A stretch of DNA of 13,797 bases. It comes from an uncultured Azospirillum sp. Its GTDB lineage: Bacteria; Pseudomonadota; Alphaproteobacteria; RF32; CAG-239. The stretch is from positions 1 to 13,797 of the forward strand of contig CABUAP010000018.1 of assembly GCA_902489675.1 (NCBI GenBank). The letters are read 5' to 3'. Below are positions 6,181-13,609 of this stretch, piece after piece. The notes under the pieces were generated by a model, which did not search any database, was not told where the DNA came from, and saw only the letters and a list, made by a program, of their open reading frames with translations. Made by a program: the position numbers and the translations under genes. The first letter of the stretch is position 1. Every line of letters begins with the position of its first letter.

Positions 6181-6807
6181 ATGAACAAAAAACTGTTAAC
6201 CTTAACTTTTGCCGCCCTGCTGGCGGGAACTGCCGTTGCCAATGCCGCTGCAGATAAAGGAAGACCGCCGCTGCGCCCTGACCGCCCGTCGCCGGAAATG
6301 ATGGAAGCCAAATTGGCCGATCGCTTAAATCTGTCACCCGATCAGATTCTGGCCATGCAGGATCGACGTAAATCCGACCAGCTCAAAATCAAAGACCTGA
6401 TGGATCAGATGAAAGAACTGAGAACTCAAATGAATGAGATCAGAAAATCTAATATGGAAGCCTTTGAAAGCATTTTGAATCCAGAACAAAAAGCCGAGTT
6501 TGAGAAAATCAAAGCCGAAAAGAAAGCCCGTCATATGGAAAGAAAGAAAATGCATCACAACCGCCCCGATATGCCGGCTATGGAAAAAGACATGGATATG
6601 GCGCCTTCCGATGTTGTGCCGACTCCGGCCGGAGAAACGCCGTCCGAAGACAGACCGCCGCTCAACACCCGGATCAAACCGATATCGCCCGATACAACCG
6701 GAACAATTCAGGACAAAGAACCGCGGATGGCCGTTGAATCTGAAGATGACGAAGAAGATACGCCGGGTGCTGTTGCCGAGCAGCCGAAAAACGGTATGAC
6801 GAAATAA
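6181..6807 (+). CDS. periplasmic LTXXQ (Spy/CpxP/CnrX-like) sensor protein
   Basis: A 208-residue exported protein. The signal peptide (1-22, KK then a hydrophobic core, AVANA before the cut) is clear. The mature part has a helical core (about 36-125) with the two signature turns LNLSPDQ (49-55) and LNPEQKAEF (99-107). This is the LTXXQ pattern of the helical-hairpin family that includes chaperone Spy, CpxP and the nickel/cobalt sensor CnrX. Between them lie long charged helices with heptad-like spacing. His118, His125, His126 and several Met residues around 119-140 (MHH, MPAMEKDMDM) could bind metal. Residues 140-208 are Pro- and acid-rich and probably disordered. It starts 2 bases after the sigma gene stop behind a good AGGAG site. 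As the last gene of the module it probably senses metal or envelope damage and relieves sigma inhibition. The ligand is unknown. Confidence 0.75.
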   Translation: MNKKLLTLTFAALLAGTAVANAAADKGRPPLRPDRPSPEMMEAKLADRLNLSPDQILAMQDRRKSDQLKIKDLMDQMKELRTQMNEIRKSNMEAFESILNPEQKAEFEKIKAEKKARHMERKKMHHNRPDMPAMEKDMDMAPSDVVPTPAGETPSEDRPPLNTRIKPISPDTTGTIQDKEPRMAVESEDDEEDTPGAVAEQPKNGMTK

Positions 6808-6827
6808 AATCATCATCTGATTTTTAT

Positions 6828-6856
6828 AAACCCCGGTTGTTCCGGGGTTTATTTTA
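6828..6856 (+). terminator. intrinsic terminator after the sigma-factor module
   Basis: A perfect 9-bp stem AAACCCCGG / CCGGGGTTT with a TTGTT loop is followed by a T-rich run. The minus-strand side is also A/T-rich, so it may also stop transcripts coming from the convergent mla operon, less efficiently. Confidence 0.85.
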
Positions 6857-6924
6857 TAATTAAACTGTAAAATTTGCATTTTAAAATGATCAAAAATCCG
6901 AACGAAATTGTTCTGCAAAACAAT

Positions 6925-8163
6925 TTATTTTCGAGGACTGCGCCTGGTCAAGCTATTGAAGAGCCAAACAAAACCGGAAACAATCGTTTTCCGTTCCCGC
7001 ACTCTCAGCGAACTCCACCAATTTAACAGTTGCCGGAAAAGCCCTGGCTTTTTTTTTGTCGGTGTTTTGTCCTTTGCTTCCGTCTTTTCTTCTCCTACAA
7101 CCGGCAAAAGCGGCGCCACTTCTCCCCGATAAGGCTCCAGCACGGCTCGAATATCATTATCGGCGACATAAGCGCCATGGATGCGCCGCAACTGCCCTTT
7201 GCCGTCCAGATAGAGCGCATCACCGCGTCCTAACAGTTTTTCGGCGCCGCTTGTATCCAATATGGTGCGGGAATCGGCCGCACTAGCCGTCTTATAGGCC
7301 AACCGACAAGGGAAATTGGCTTTCAGTACGCCGGTCACCACATCGACCGATGGCCTTTGGGTAGCAAGGATCAAATGGATGCCGCAGGCACGCGCCTTTT
7401 GTGCCAATAAACGGATATATTTTTCGGCTTCCGGTTCGGTTGCTGCCAGATCGGCAAACTCATCAACAATACAAACAATATAGGGCATCAAACCGACATG
7501 AGTATGATAGTCGGCAATATTACGGGTTTTGCTCTCTTGCAGCCGCAAATAGCGGCGTTCCATTTCTTCTGCCAGCAAGGCCAGCATTTGCACGGCCTGC
7601 CGGTTATCGGTCACCACCGGCGCCAACATATATTGCTGATCATTATAAATGCTGAACTCGATCCGTTTGGGGTCTATCAGCACAAATTTAACTTCTACGG
7701 GCTTTTTAGCCTTTATCAACGACAAAATAAAAGTATTCAGGCCGACGGATTTGCCGGAACCGGTCGTTCCGGCAACCAGCAAATGCGGCATTTTGGCCAA
7801 ATCGGCCATAACCGGCACACCGCGGATATCCGTTCCCAAACAAAGCGGAAGAGCGCCTTTGAAATCTTTAAATTGCGGACTGTCAGCCAAAGTCATAAAA
7901 TCGACGGTTTTCGGCGTTTCCGCAGGGATTTCAAGCCACAGCGTTCCGTTGTCCGTTCCGGCTTCCACATTAACAGCCGGTACTTTTAACTCGCGGGCGA
8001 TATCATCAAGCGCATTAGTAATATTTTTTATCTTGGTGCCGGCGGCCGGTTCAAATTCAACCAGTTTCAGCAGCGGCCCCTCTTTTTTGCCAATAACACG
8101 GCCGTTGATACCGTAATGGCTCAAAACCTGTTCAATATCCGCTTCCTTCATCCGTTTGCTCAC
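6925..8163 (-). CDS. FtsK/SpoIIIE-family DNA translocase motor lacking membrane and gamma domains
   Basis: A 412-residue cytosolic protein containing the FtsK alpha and beta motor domains. The alpha domain spans about 1-105. The RecA-like ATPase has Walker A AGTTGSGKS (131-139), FVLIDPKR (160-167), Walker B VDEFADL (233-239) and ATQRPSVDV (267-275). Motor subunits form a hexamer that pumps double-stranded DNA. Classic FtsK has about four N-terminal membrane helices, a long linker and a C-terminal winged-helix gamma domain that reads KOPS sites. All three are missing. In place of gamma there is a Lys-rich linker (360-372) and a Trp-rich basic tail (373-412, LLNWWSSL, FVWLFNSL) that could form an amphipathic membrane-associated helix. 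Translation begins with GTG at 8163, overlapping the lipoprotein stop (GTGA). An in-frame ATG at 8151 is an alternative. It is the last gene of the mla operon. It may be a second, short translocase, or the genome's main FtsK after domain loss. Confidence 0.85.
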   Translation of the reverse strand: MSKRMKEADIEQVLSHYGINGRVIGKKEGPLLKLVEFEPAAGTKIKNITNALDDIARELKVPAVNVEAGTDNGTLWLEIPAETPKTVDFMTLADSPQFKDFKGALPLCLGTDIRGVPVMADLAKMPHLLVAGTTGSGKSVGLNTFILSLIKAKKPVEVKFVLIDPKRIEFSIYNDQQYMLAPVVTDNRQAVQMLALLAEEMERRYLRLQESKTRNIADYHTHVGLMPYIVCIVDEFADLAATEPEAEKYIRLLAQKARACGIHLILATQRPSVDVVTGVLKANFPCRLAYKTASAADSRTILDTSGAEKLLGRGDALYLDGKGQLRRIHGAYVADNDIRAVLEPYRGEVAPLLPVVGEEKTEAKDKTPTKKKPGLFRQLLNWWSSLRVRERKTIVSGFVWLFNSLTRRSPRK

Positions 8164-8726
8164 AATTTTGCCAATCCGGCCGCAATTTGTCCGGCCAATT
8201 GATTGATCAGAACGCCGGTCTGATCGGCCATATTTTCATAACTATTGTCTATAGGCGATGACAAACGAGCCCGCTCGCGAATGACGGTGCGGCCGTTTTT
8301 ATACACAGTCCACCACACATCCAGCTCCAGATTTTGCCCCAGCACAGCATCCATTTTATTGACTTCCAGCGTTAATGTATAAGTAAAATCTTCGCTGGCA
8401 AGCGTTTTAAATTTCACAACCGATTTCGGCAGATAGAGGGCAAGGTCATCGGCCAAAACCCGGGAAAGCGAGCTTGACAAAGGCTCTGCCCAACGGGAAA
8501 ACTCCGATATTTTCAGTTCGGAAGAACCGGGTTCCATCGTCACAATTTGCGGCCGATCCAAATATTTGGGCACAAAAGCCTCCTCAACGCCGATGTCCAT
8601 CCGCCGCAGAGATACTGGCTTGACCTGAGCATCTGTTTGCTGCAGTTGATAAAAACGTGATGGACTGCTGGTGCCGACACAACCGGCCAACAGCAAAACA
8701 ATCGCCAATAAACTCAATTTTTTCAT
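8160..8726 (-). CDS. ABC-type transport auxiliary lipoprotein (PqiC/MlaD-associated type)
   Basis: A 188-residue lipoprotein with signal sequence 1-15 and lipobox LAGC, so Cys16 would be lipidated. Residues +2/+3 are Val-Gly with no Asp, so outer-membrane delivery is expected. 'RFYQLQ' soon after the Cys and the middle segments (VEEAFVPKYLDRPQIV, SRWAEPLSSSLSRVLADDLALYL) fit the ABC_trans_aux family. Those proteins (PqiC and relatives) sit under the outer membrane and work with MCE proteins to move lipids. The gene follows mlaD by one base with a good AAGGGAGA site, and overlaps the ftsK-like gene downstream. Presence with MlaEFD suggests the receiving or donating end of the lipid bridge. Direction of transport cannot be told. 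Confidence 0.8.
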   Translation of the reverse strand: MKKLSLLAIVLLLAGCVGTSSPSRFYQLQQTDAQVKPVSLRRMDIGVEEAFVPKYLDRPQIVTMEPGSSELKISEFSRWAEPLSSSLSRVLADDLALYLPKSVVKFKTLASEDFTYTLTLEVNKMDAVLGQNLELDVWWTVYKNGRTVIRERARLSSPIDNSYENMADQTGVLINQLAGQIAAGLAKL

Positions 8727-8727
8727 C

Positions 8728-9537
8728 TTAATATCTCCCTTTTCCTTTTAACAATGCTTCCGGATGTCTTTCTATATAATCAGCAAAATTGTTTAATGAC
8801 TTGGCAGCACCGGAAATATTTATCATTGCCCGGTCAAAGCTGCGCAAAGCATCGGGAACGCTTTTGGCCGCATGGTCAATATTGCGCAAGGTTTCGGGAA
8901 TTCCTTTGGTTTGTTGCGGCACTTGTGCAAAATCTTCCAAAACCTTATCCAATTTTGGTACAATCTGTTCGTTAAGCGCATCAATAAATTTATTCAGTTT
9001 GGTTAGCGTTTTTTTCAGCGGAATTTCTTGAAAACCGCGGGAAAGTTCGGCCAAAGGCGACAACACTGTCGGGATCTCCGGAACATTGCCGGGAATACCG
9101 CGATAAACAGCCGGCGTGTCTGACGGCATCATTTCCAACTCGACCATCAGCTGCCCGGTTAAGTAATTTTGAGTGTTCAATCTGGCGCGCAATCCTTTAT
9201 CAACCAATTGCTGCAAGATCTGCCGTCTGGTTTCGTTGGGCAGTGAGGGGTTGAAATTCTGTCGGTTAAAAGACACAAAAACCGGGATGCTGAATTCGGT
9301 ATCTTCCATATCGGTAATGAGGTCGATTTTGGACACCCGGCCAATATTTACACCTTTGAACACAACCGGTGACCCGACATCCAGCCCTTTGATAGATTCG
9401 GAAAAATACATAACCACCACACTTTTTGAGTCTGCCATGATTTTTTCTGATACAAACATCCCGACTGTGGCAAAAAATAACGTGATGCCGCAGATAATAA
9501 ACAAGCCGATCAGTTTGCTGTTGGGTTTTTTACGCAT
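8728..9537 (-). CDS. mlaD: MlaD-like MCE-domain substrate-binding subunit of lipid transporter
   Basis: A 269-residue protein anchored by one N-terminal membrane helix (about 9-29) with the rest in the periplasm. A single MCE domain covers roughly 38-135: VVMYFSESIKGLDVGSPVVFKGVNIGRV at its start and LTGQLMVELEM at its end. A long, mostly helical C-terminal part (170-260) follows, closing with ERHPEALLKGKGRY, a typical MCE-family ending. MlaD hexamers form the hydrophobic pore that carries phospholipid between MlaE and the next partner. E. coli MlaD is much shorter. The extended helical tail is more like the versions paired with an auxiliary lipoprotein, as here. It overlaps mlaF by 8 bases and has a GAGGGG ribosome site within it. 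Confidence 0.88.
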   Translation of the reverse strand: MRKKPNSKLIGLFIICGITLFFATVGMFVSEKIMADSKSVVVMYFSESIKGLDVGSPVVFKGVNIGRVSKIDLITDMEDTEFSIPVFVSFNRQNFNPSLPNETRRQILQQLVDKGLRARLNTQNYLTGQLMVELEMMPSDTPAVYRGIPGNVPEIPTVLSPLAELSRGFQEIPLKKTLTKLNKFIDALNEQIVPKLDKVLEDFAQVPQQTKGIPETLRNIDHAAKSVPDALRSFDRAMINISGAAKSLNNFADYIERHPEALLKGKGRY

Positions 9538-10291
9538 TTTCGCTGCCCCCTCTGGTTAAAAATTTATATACTTTTTCATTTGGCGGATTTTTCAACAATT
9601 CACGCGGATTGCCATAGCCTTGGATCGATTTGGTTTCACCGTCAAGAAAGATGGAATTGCTGCCGACGGCAAAGATGGAAGCCAGTTCGTGGGTGACAAT
9701 CACGATCGTGGTACCCAGACTATGGTTAATATCCAAAATCAAATCATCAAGCAGGCGGGAACTGACCGGGTCAAGTCCGGCCGAAGGTTCGTCAAAATAA
9801 ACGATTTCCGGATCCAGTGCCAGCGCCCGTGCCAAACCGGCTCTTTTTTTCATACCGCCGCTGATTTCGGAAGGATAAAAATCTTCAAACCCGGCCAGAC
9901 CGACCAGTGCCAGTTTGAGCGACACCAGCTCACCGATTTCGCGTTCGGAATAGCTTGTATACTGCTGCAGCGGCAGCGCAATATTTTCCGCCAATGTCAT
10001 TGAACTGAACAGCGCACCGCTTTGATACAAGATGCCGCAGCGCTGCATAATTTCATCGCGCACCGCAGGTGTTGCTTTGGTAAAGTCCACACCGTCGATG
10101 ATAATGGTTCCTTTTTGCGGCGGAACCAATCCGGTCAACACTCTCAGCATCGAACTTTTACCGCAGCCGGAACCGCCCATAATGATAAAAATATCGCCTT
10201 TATTGATATTATAGCTGAGATTTTTCAGCAATACAAAATCACCGTAACCGATGGTCAGGTCTTTTACCGCAATTTGCACTTCGTTTGTCAT
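9530..10291 (-). CDS. mlaF: MlaF-like ABC transporter ATPase
   Basis: A 253-residue ATP-binding subunit, cytosolic face of the inner membrane. Walker A is GGSGCGKSS (39-47), the Q-loop Gln is at about 90, the signature is SGGMKKRAGLARAL (144-157), Walker B is IVYFDEP (163-169) with catalytic Glu168, the D-loop is SAGLDP, and the switch His is His201. The SGGMKKR form of the signature is characteristic of MlaF/Ttg2A/Mkl ATPases. It powers MlaE-driven lipid movement. The ATG overlaps the mlaE stop by 3 bases (ATGA), with GAGGT upstream. All catalytic motifs are intact. Confidence 0.93.
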   Translation of the reverse strand: MTNEVQIAVKDLTIGYGDFVLLKNLSYNINKGDIFIIMGGSGCGKSSMLRVLTGLVPPQKGTIIIDGVDFTKATPAVRDEIMQRCGILYQSGALFSSMTLAENIALPLQQYTSYSEREIGELVSLKLALVGLAGFEDFYPSEISGGMKKRAGLARALALDPEIVYFDEPSAGLDPVSSRLLDDLILDINHSLGTTIVIVTHELASIFAVGSNSIFLDGETKSIQGYGNPRELLKNPPNEKVYKFLTRGGSENA

Positions 10292-11406
10292 ATGCCGAGC
10301 ACCTCACAGATCACGGTGATGATGCCGGTCATCACAATCATCCAGACAATGGCCGAAACAACCGCCCGAGTGGTGGCCAGTCCCACGCTGTCGGCATTGC
10401 GGCCGCAATAAACGCCGTAGTAGCAGCCGCAAACGGCGATCACAATCCCAAACACAAAGCCATGAAATATACCAACCATGAAATTGCTGAGAGAGATTGC
10501 CTCAAGCGAAAGCTCCCAATAACGCTGCAACGGAATCCCGAGCATGGTAACGCCGACAAAACCGCCGCCCAGCATCCCCATAAAATCTGCCCACATGGTC
10601 AAAAGCGGCATGGTCATCACCAATGCCGTCATCCGCGGCAGTACCAAAAAATCACCAATCGGAATACCCATTGTTTTTAAGGCGTCGATTTCCTCATTGA
10701 CTTGCATGGTACCGATAGTTGCGGCATAGGATGCACCGGTGCGGCCGGCCATGATGATGCCGGTCATGATCGCACCCATAATACGGGTCATGCCGATGGT
10801 CACCAAGCTGGCAACATAAATTTCGGCGCCGAAAGTCTTGAGCTGAACTGCGCCGACAAACGCCAAAATCAGCCCGACCATAAAACTGATCAGTGATACG
10901 ATCGGCAAGGCTTTATAGCCGCAGTCTTCCAGCGCAAACAGAAAATCGACCCGGCGCATAACGGCCGTACCGAATATAAAACTAACAAAAGAGTGCCATG
11001 CTTTCAGTAAAAATGACGTTCCTTTTTTAACGCCGGCGGCAATATTAATGCCCCAATTGCCAACGCGTTCCAAAAAGCCGTTTTTTCCCCGGCTTTCGCC
11101 GACCGGTTTGCGATCTACAGAAAATGCCAATTGCAGCATCTGCTTCAACCCGGCCGGCAGCTGGTGCATTTGTATGTCGATTTTGCGGCGGCGGGCCGTT
11201 TTCTCCAAATTAAACAAAATAACCAGCAAGGTCGAATCCCAACGTTCCAGTTTTTCAGCTGCGACACTGATTGAGCGGACTTTAGCGCTTTCCGCCGTTT
11301 CGTACAGCTGTTTGATCACGGCATCGTCGTCATACTCGAGGTAGTCGCCGTTTAAGTTCAGATGCAAAACCGTCCCATCGACGGTATATTTTAATTTTGT
11401 TTCCAT
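10288..11406 (-). CDS. mlaE: MlaE-like lipid ABC permease with fused N-terminal STAS domain
   Basis: A 372-residue inner-membrane permease, first gene of the operon. Residues 1-100 form a STAS domain (VLHLNLNGDYLEY, then SISVAAEKLERWDSTLLVILFNLE, then IQMHQLPAGLKQML), the role played by the separate MlaB protein in E. coli. Ser58 and Thr59 in WDST lie where STAS proteins carry the regulatory Ser/Thr. The permease domain (about 140-372) has the MlaE hallmarks AGRTGASYAATIGTMQVNEEIDALKTMGI (220-248) and LPRMTALVMTMPLL, with five or six hydrophobic helices. Such STAS-MlaE fusions are known in many Gram-negatives. MlaE dimers pass phospholipid to MlaD. The ribosome site is weak, and a TTGACG/TAAATT promoter lies just upstream. 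Confidence 0.92.
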   Translation of the reverse strand: METKLKYTVDGTVLHLNLNGDYLEYDDDAVIKQLYETAESAKVRSISVAAEKLERWDSTLLVILFNLEKTARRRKIDIQMHQLPAGLKQMLQLAFSVDRKPVGESRGKNGFLERVGNWGINIAAGVKKGTSFLLKAWHSFVSFIFGTAVMRRVDFLFALEDCGYKALPIVSLISFMVGLILAFVGAVQLKTFGAEIYVASLVTIGMTRIMGAIMTGIIMAGRTGASYAATIGTMQVNEEIDALKTMGIPIGDFLVLPRMTALVMTMPLLTMWADFMGMLGGGFVGVTMLGIPLQRYWELSLEAISLSNFMVGIFHGFVFGIVIAVCGCYYGVYCGRNADSVGLATTRAVVSAIVWMIVMTGIITVICEVLGI

Positions 11407-11436
11407 TTAAAAGTATTCCGCGCGTTTTTGGTACAT

Positions 11437-11465
11437 AATTTATTAGCAATAAAAGGTAACGTCAA
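11437..11465 (-). promoter_or_regulatory. sigma70-like promoter of the mla operon
   Basis: On the minus strand TTGACG (11460-11465) and TAAATT (11437-11442) are 17 bases apart, giving a leader of about 24 bases to the mlaE ATG. It starts 23 bases after the MATE gene stop, and I see no terminator between them. Read-through from the MATE gene into mla is therefore possible. Confidence 0.6.
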
Positions 11466-11487
11466 GTAATATCGGTGCCGTCCCTGC

Positions 11488-12804
11488 TTAAAATATAAGT
11501 TTTTTGCGGCGCAAATACCAGTAAGCAAACAACATCATCATAAAATTGTAAAAGTATTCGGTACTCCAGCACCAGGCCAGCGAAGAACGCAGCCATACCA
11601 CCACATACCAGACATTGGCCACATAAATCACGGTGGCCGCCAATTCTATATAAAGCGCCTGCCGAGTCTGGCCGGAGCCGATCACCACATTAAACACAAT
11701 CATGGCCGGCACGATCACGATATAGCTTCCGAGCATAACATAGAAGGCATCGACGCTGCCGTTAATCAACACCATGTTATCGGTATAAATGCGCATAACT
11801 GCCTCGGGGAAAAAGGACAGCAGCACGCACAGCACCAGTTCTATCGCAAAGCCCAAACGAATAATGCGGCCGCAGGTAGCCCCGATCTGCTGCACCTGCC
11901 CCTGTCCGACCAAGTTGGCAGTCAGCGACGAGGCGGTGGCGCCAAGCGCACCGACGACCATATAGAGCATGGTGGAAATGGAGCGCAAAACATTAGAGGC
12001 TGCCAGTTCCTGCTCGCCGATGTGTTCAATGGCAACAAAAAAGAAAAACCAAGTGGCAAAAGAAACAAACAACTGGATCGTCGTCCAGAAGAAACAGAAA
12101 AAAATTTTCTTAATCAGATGCGGATCATATCCGCTAAAATGATCCAGTCCATATCGGGGGATATTGACTTTATATTTGGTATAAACAACAAAAACAGCCG
12201 CCGAAACCGCTTCCGCAATTACCGAAGCCAGTGCCGCGCCGCCGATCCCCATTTTGGGAAAACCGAAATTGCCGAAAATCAAAAGATAATTGCCGATAAC
12301 ATTGACGATGAGCATCACGGCCGCACTCCAGCTCAAAATGCGGGTATTGACAATGCCGACATAAAAAGCACGAAAAACAATAACAACAAAGGCAAAGACA
12401 AATCCCCAAACTCGAAAATGCAAATAGTCCTGAGCTGCGGCAAGTACCCGCGGCGAACTGATCAGAAGCGGCAGCACCGACGGGGTCAACAGATAGGAAA
12501 CCACAATGGCCGCCGCGGCAAAGCCCAGCATCAAACTCATTGCCTGATAAAACAGCGGCGCGATCCGGCGATATTGTCCGGCGCCGTTTAAACGGGCAAT
12601 CAAAATCTGCACGCCCACGCCAAACCCGACACCCAACATATAAATGGTAATATAATACAGCCCGGCAATTGCCGATGCGCCCAGTTCCGTTTGTCCGACA
12701 CGGCCGAGAAAAACCACATCGGTTACACCGATCAACTGCTGAATCACCATTCCGAGTAAAATCGGGCTGGCCACTTTCCATATGTTTTTATATCCGTATA
12801 TCAT
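11488..12804 (-). CDS. MATE-family multidrug/sodium (or proton) antiporter
   Basis: A 438-residue polytopic inner-membrane protein with about 12 hydrophobic helices in two similar halves. The opening IWKVASPILLGMVIQQLIGVTDVVFLGRVGQTELGA contains the MATE hallmark: a helix with Pro, then 'D.VFLGR.G..ELGA'. The parallel second half begins near 230-290 (TTIQLFVSFATWFF, GEQELAASNVLRSI, LVGQGQ). MATE proteins export cationic drugs or metabolites in exchange for Na+ or H+. Its substrate cannot be predicted. There is no strong ribosome site before the ATG. Next comes the mla operon in the same direction, with no obvious terminator between. Confidence 0.9.
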   Translation of the reverse strand: MIYGYKNIWKVASPILLGMVIQQLIGVTDVVFLGRVGQTELGASAIAGLYYITIYMLGVGFGVGVQILIARLNGAGQYRRIAPLFYQAMSLMLGFAAAAIVVSYLLTPSVLPLLISSPRVLAAAQDYLHFRVWGFVFAFVVIVFRAFYVGIVNTRILSWSAAVMLIVNVIGNYLLIFGNFGFPKMGIGGAALASVIAEAVSAAVFVVYTKYKVNIPRYGLDHFSGYDPHLIKKIFFCFFWTTIQLFVSFATWFFFFVAIEHIGEQELAASNVLRSISTMLYMVVGALGATASSLTANLVGQGQVQQIGATCGRIIRLGFAIELVLCVLLSFFPEAVMRIYTDNMVLINGSVDAFYVMLGSYIVIVPAMIVFNVVIGSGQTRQALYIELAATVIYVANVWYVVVWLRSSLAWCWSTEYFYNFMMMLFAYWYLRRKKLIF

Positions 12805-12838
12805 GCTTCAACCATCAACAATGATTTTCTATCTGGTC

Positions 12839-12868
12839 ATTATAGCCGACAAAATCAAGCAAAAGCAA
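12839..12868 (-). promoter_or_regulatory. possible sigma70-like promoter of the MATE gene
   Basis: A perfect TATAAT (minus strand, 12839-12844) lies 35 bases upstream of the MATE ATG. The best -35 match is poor (TTGCTT at 12863-12868, 18-base spacer). Confidence 0.4.
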
Positions 12869-12870
12869 AC

Positions 12871-12918
12871 TTTAAAAGAAAACAGCCCCCTTTAAGACAA
12901 TTGTGTCTAAAGGGGGCT
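12871..12918 (-). terminator. long intrinsic terminator of the small membrane-protein gene
   Basis: On the minus strand AGCCCCCTTTAGACA pairs with TGTCTTAAAGGGGGCT (one bulged T) around a 4-base loop. A T-rich run follows (complement of 12871-12883). It begins about 28 bases after the 158-residue gene's stop. Confidence 0.85.
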
Positions 12919-12945
12919 TGGATCATTCAATTGGCTGGGGAGATT

Positions 12946-13422
12946 TCAAAGCGCCGCATCTTTCAGGGCAGCTGTCAAACAGCAATTACCCATGCGGCAG
13001 ATTCTGGTATTTTCCGCCATATCCAGATCTAGACCTTTCATCTTGGCAATTTCCGCAAGCGAATCACGCATTTCGCGAAGATAAAAATGAAGCCGTTGCC
13101 AATTAACCGAAGGCATGGCTATTAATGCTGCAACCAAATTTTGCATCAGTTCTTTGCAACTGGTTTTCGGCTGCCACAAGGCAAGTTCTATTTCCACAAG
13201 ACGACGATCGTCATCATTAACCACCGAACCGGCAAACAGGCCGCTGATCATCTTGCGCAGCACAATGACTTCTTTGGCCGTGGTCGGTCTGAGTTCTTCG
13301 CCGGGCAGCGGATCGGGAACACAAACGCCGTTTTTTCGGCTGCTAAAAAGCCAAAAAGGCATCCCCAGCAGCAAAACCGCAGCGGCAACAGCAATTATTG
13401 CCAAAAACAAAGCTCCATTCAT
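12946..13422 (-). CDS. hypothetical single-TM protein with conserved-looking Cys-rich C-terminus
   Basis: I do not recognise this 158-residue protein. One N-terminal membrane helix (about 4-26) is followed by SSRKNG, so the soluble part should be cytosolic. Residues 48-125 are mainly helical (AKEVIVLRKMISGLF, DRRLVEIELALW, LMQNLVAALIAM, LHFYLREMRDSLAEIAKM). The C-terminus carries Cys142, Cys147 and Cys148 (ICRMGNCC). With Cys89 these could bind a metal, or they may be incidental. No Shine-Dalgarno site is visible before the ATG, but the promoter and terminator around it are among the best in the window, so I take it as a real monocistronic gene. It is not a recognisable toxin, enzyme or transporter. 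Confidence 0.7.
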   Translation of the reverse strand: MNGALFLAIIAVAAAVLLLGMPFWLFSSRKNGVCVPDPLPGEELRPTTAKEVIVLRKMISGLFAGSVVNDDDRRLVEIELALWQPKTSCKELMQNLVAALIAMPSVNWQRLHFYLREMRDSLAEIAKMKGLDLDMAENTRICRMGNCCLTAALKDAAL

Positions 13423-13462
13423 AAGGCTAAAAAATTTAATTAATAATGATGTTCAGGCTTTT

Positions 13463-13491
13463 AGTTTATTATTTTTAGACATTTTTGTCAA
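13463..13491 (-). promoter_or_regulatory. sigma70-like promoter of the small membrane-protein gene
   Basis: On the minus strand a perfect TTGACA -35 (13486-13491) is 17 bases from TAAACT (13463-13468). It points at the ATG at 13422 with a leader of about 35 bases. Confidence 0.6.
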
Positions 13492-13552
13492 TAATGGTTT
13501 TTGCAGGAGAAGCCTTTTTAGCCCCGTATCCGGTTTGTCGTTGCACCCGGCA

Positions 13553-13590
13553 ACAAAAAACGAACAACCGGAATATCCCGGCTGTCCGTT
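13553..13590 (-). terminator. intrinsic terminator of the Nudix hydrolase gene
   Basis: On the minus strand AACGGACAGCCGG (13578-13590) pairs with CCGGTTGTTCGTT (13559-13571), with two G-U pairs and a 6-base loop, then a T tract. In the plus direction the two wobble positions become A-C mismatches, so the minus strand is the functional one. It starts about 20 bases after the Nudix stop. Confidence 0.75.
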
Positions 13591-13609
13591 TTTTTTAATT
13601 TTGCTCTGC

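Noticed and set aside
6334..6918. Minus-strand 194-residue open frame opposite the LTXXQ gene
   Set aside because: Phe/His/Arg-rich shadow of a Lys/Glu-rich coding region. It runs through the strong terminator hairpin at 6828-6856 and has no ribosome site.
12022..12591. Plus-strand 189-residue open frame inside the MATE gene
   Set aside because: Antisense shadow. Its translation is low-complexity Lys/Arg/Asn-rich with no motif, while the opposite strand encodes a well-formed MATE protein.
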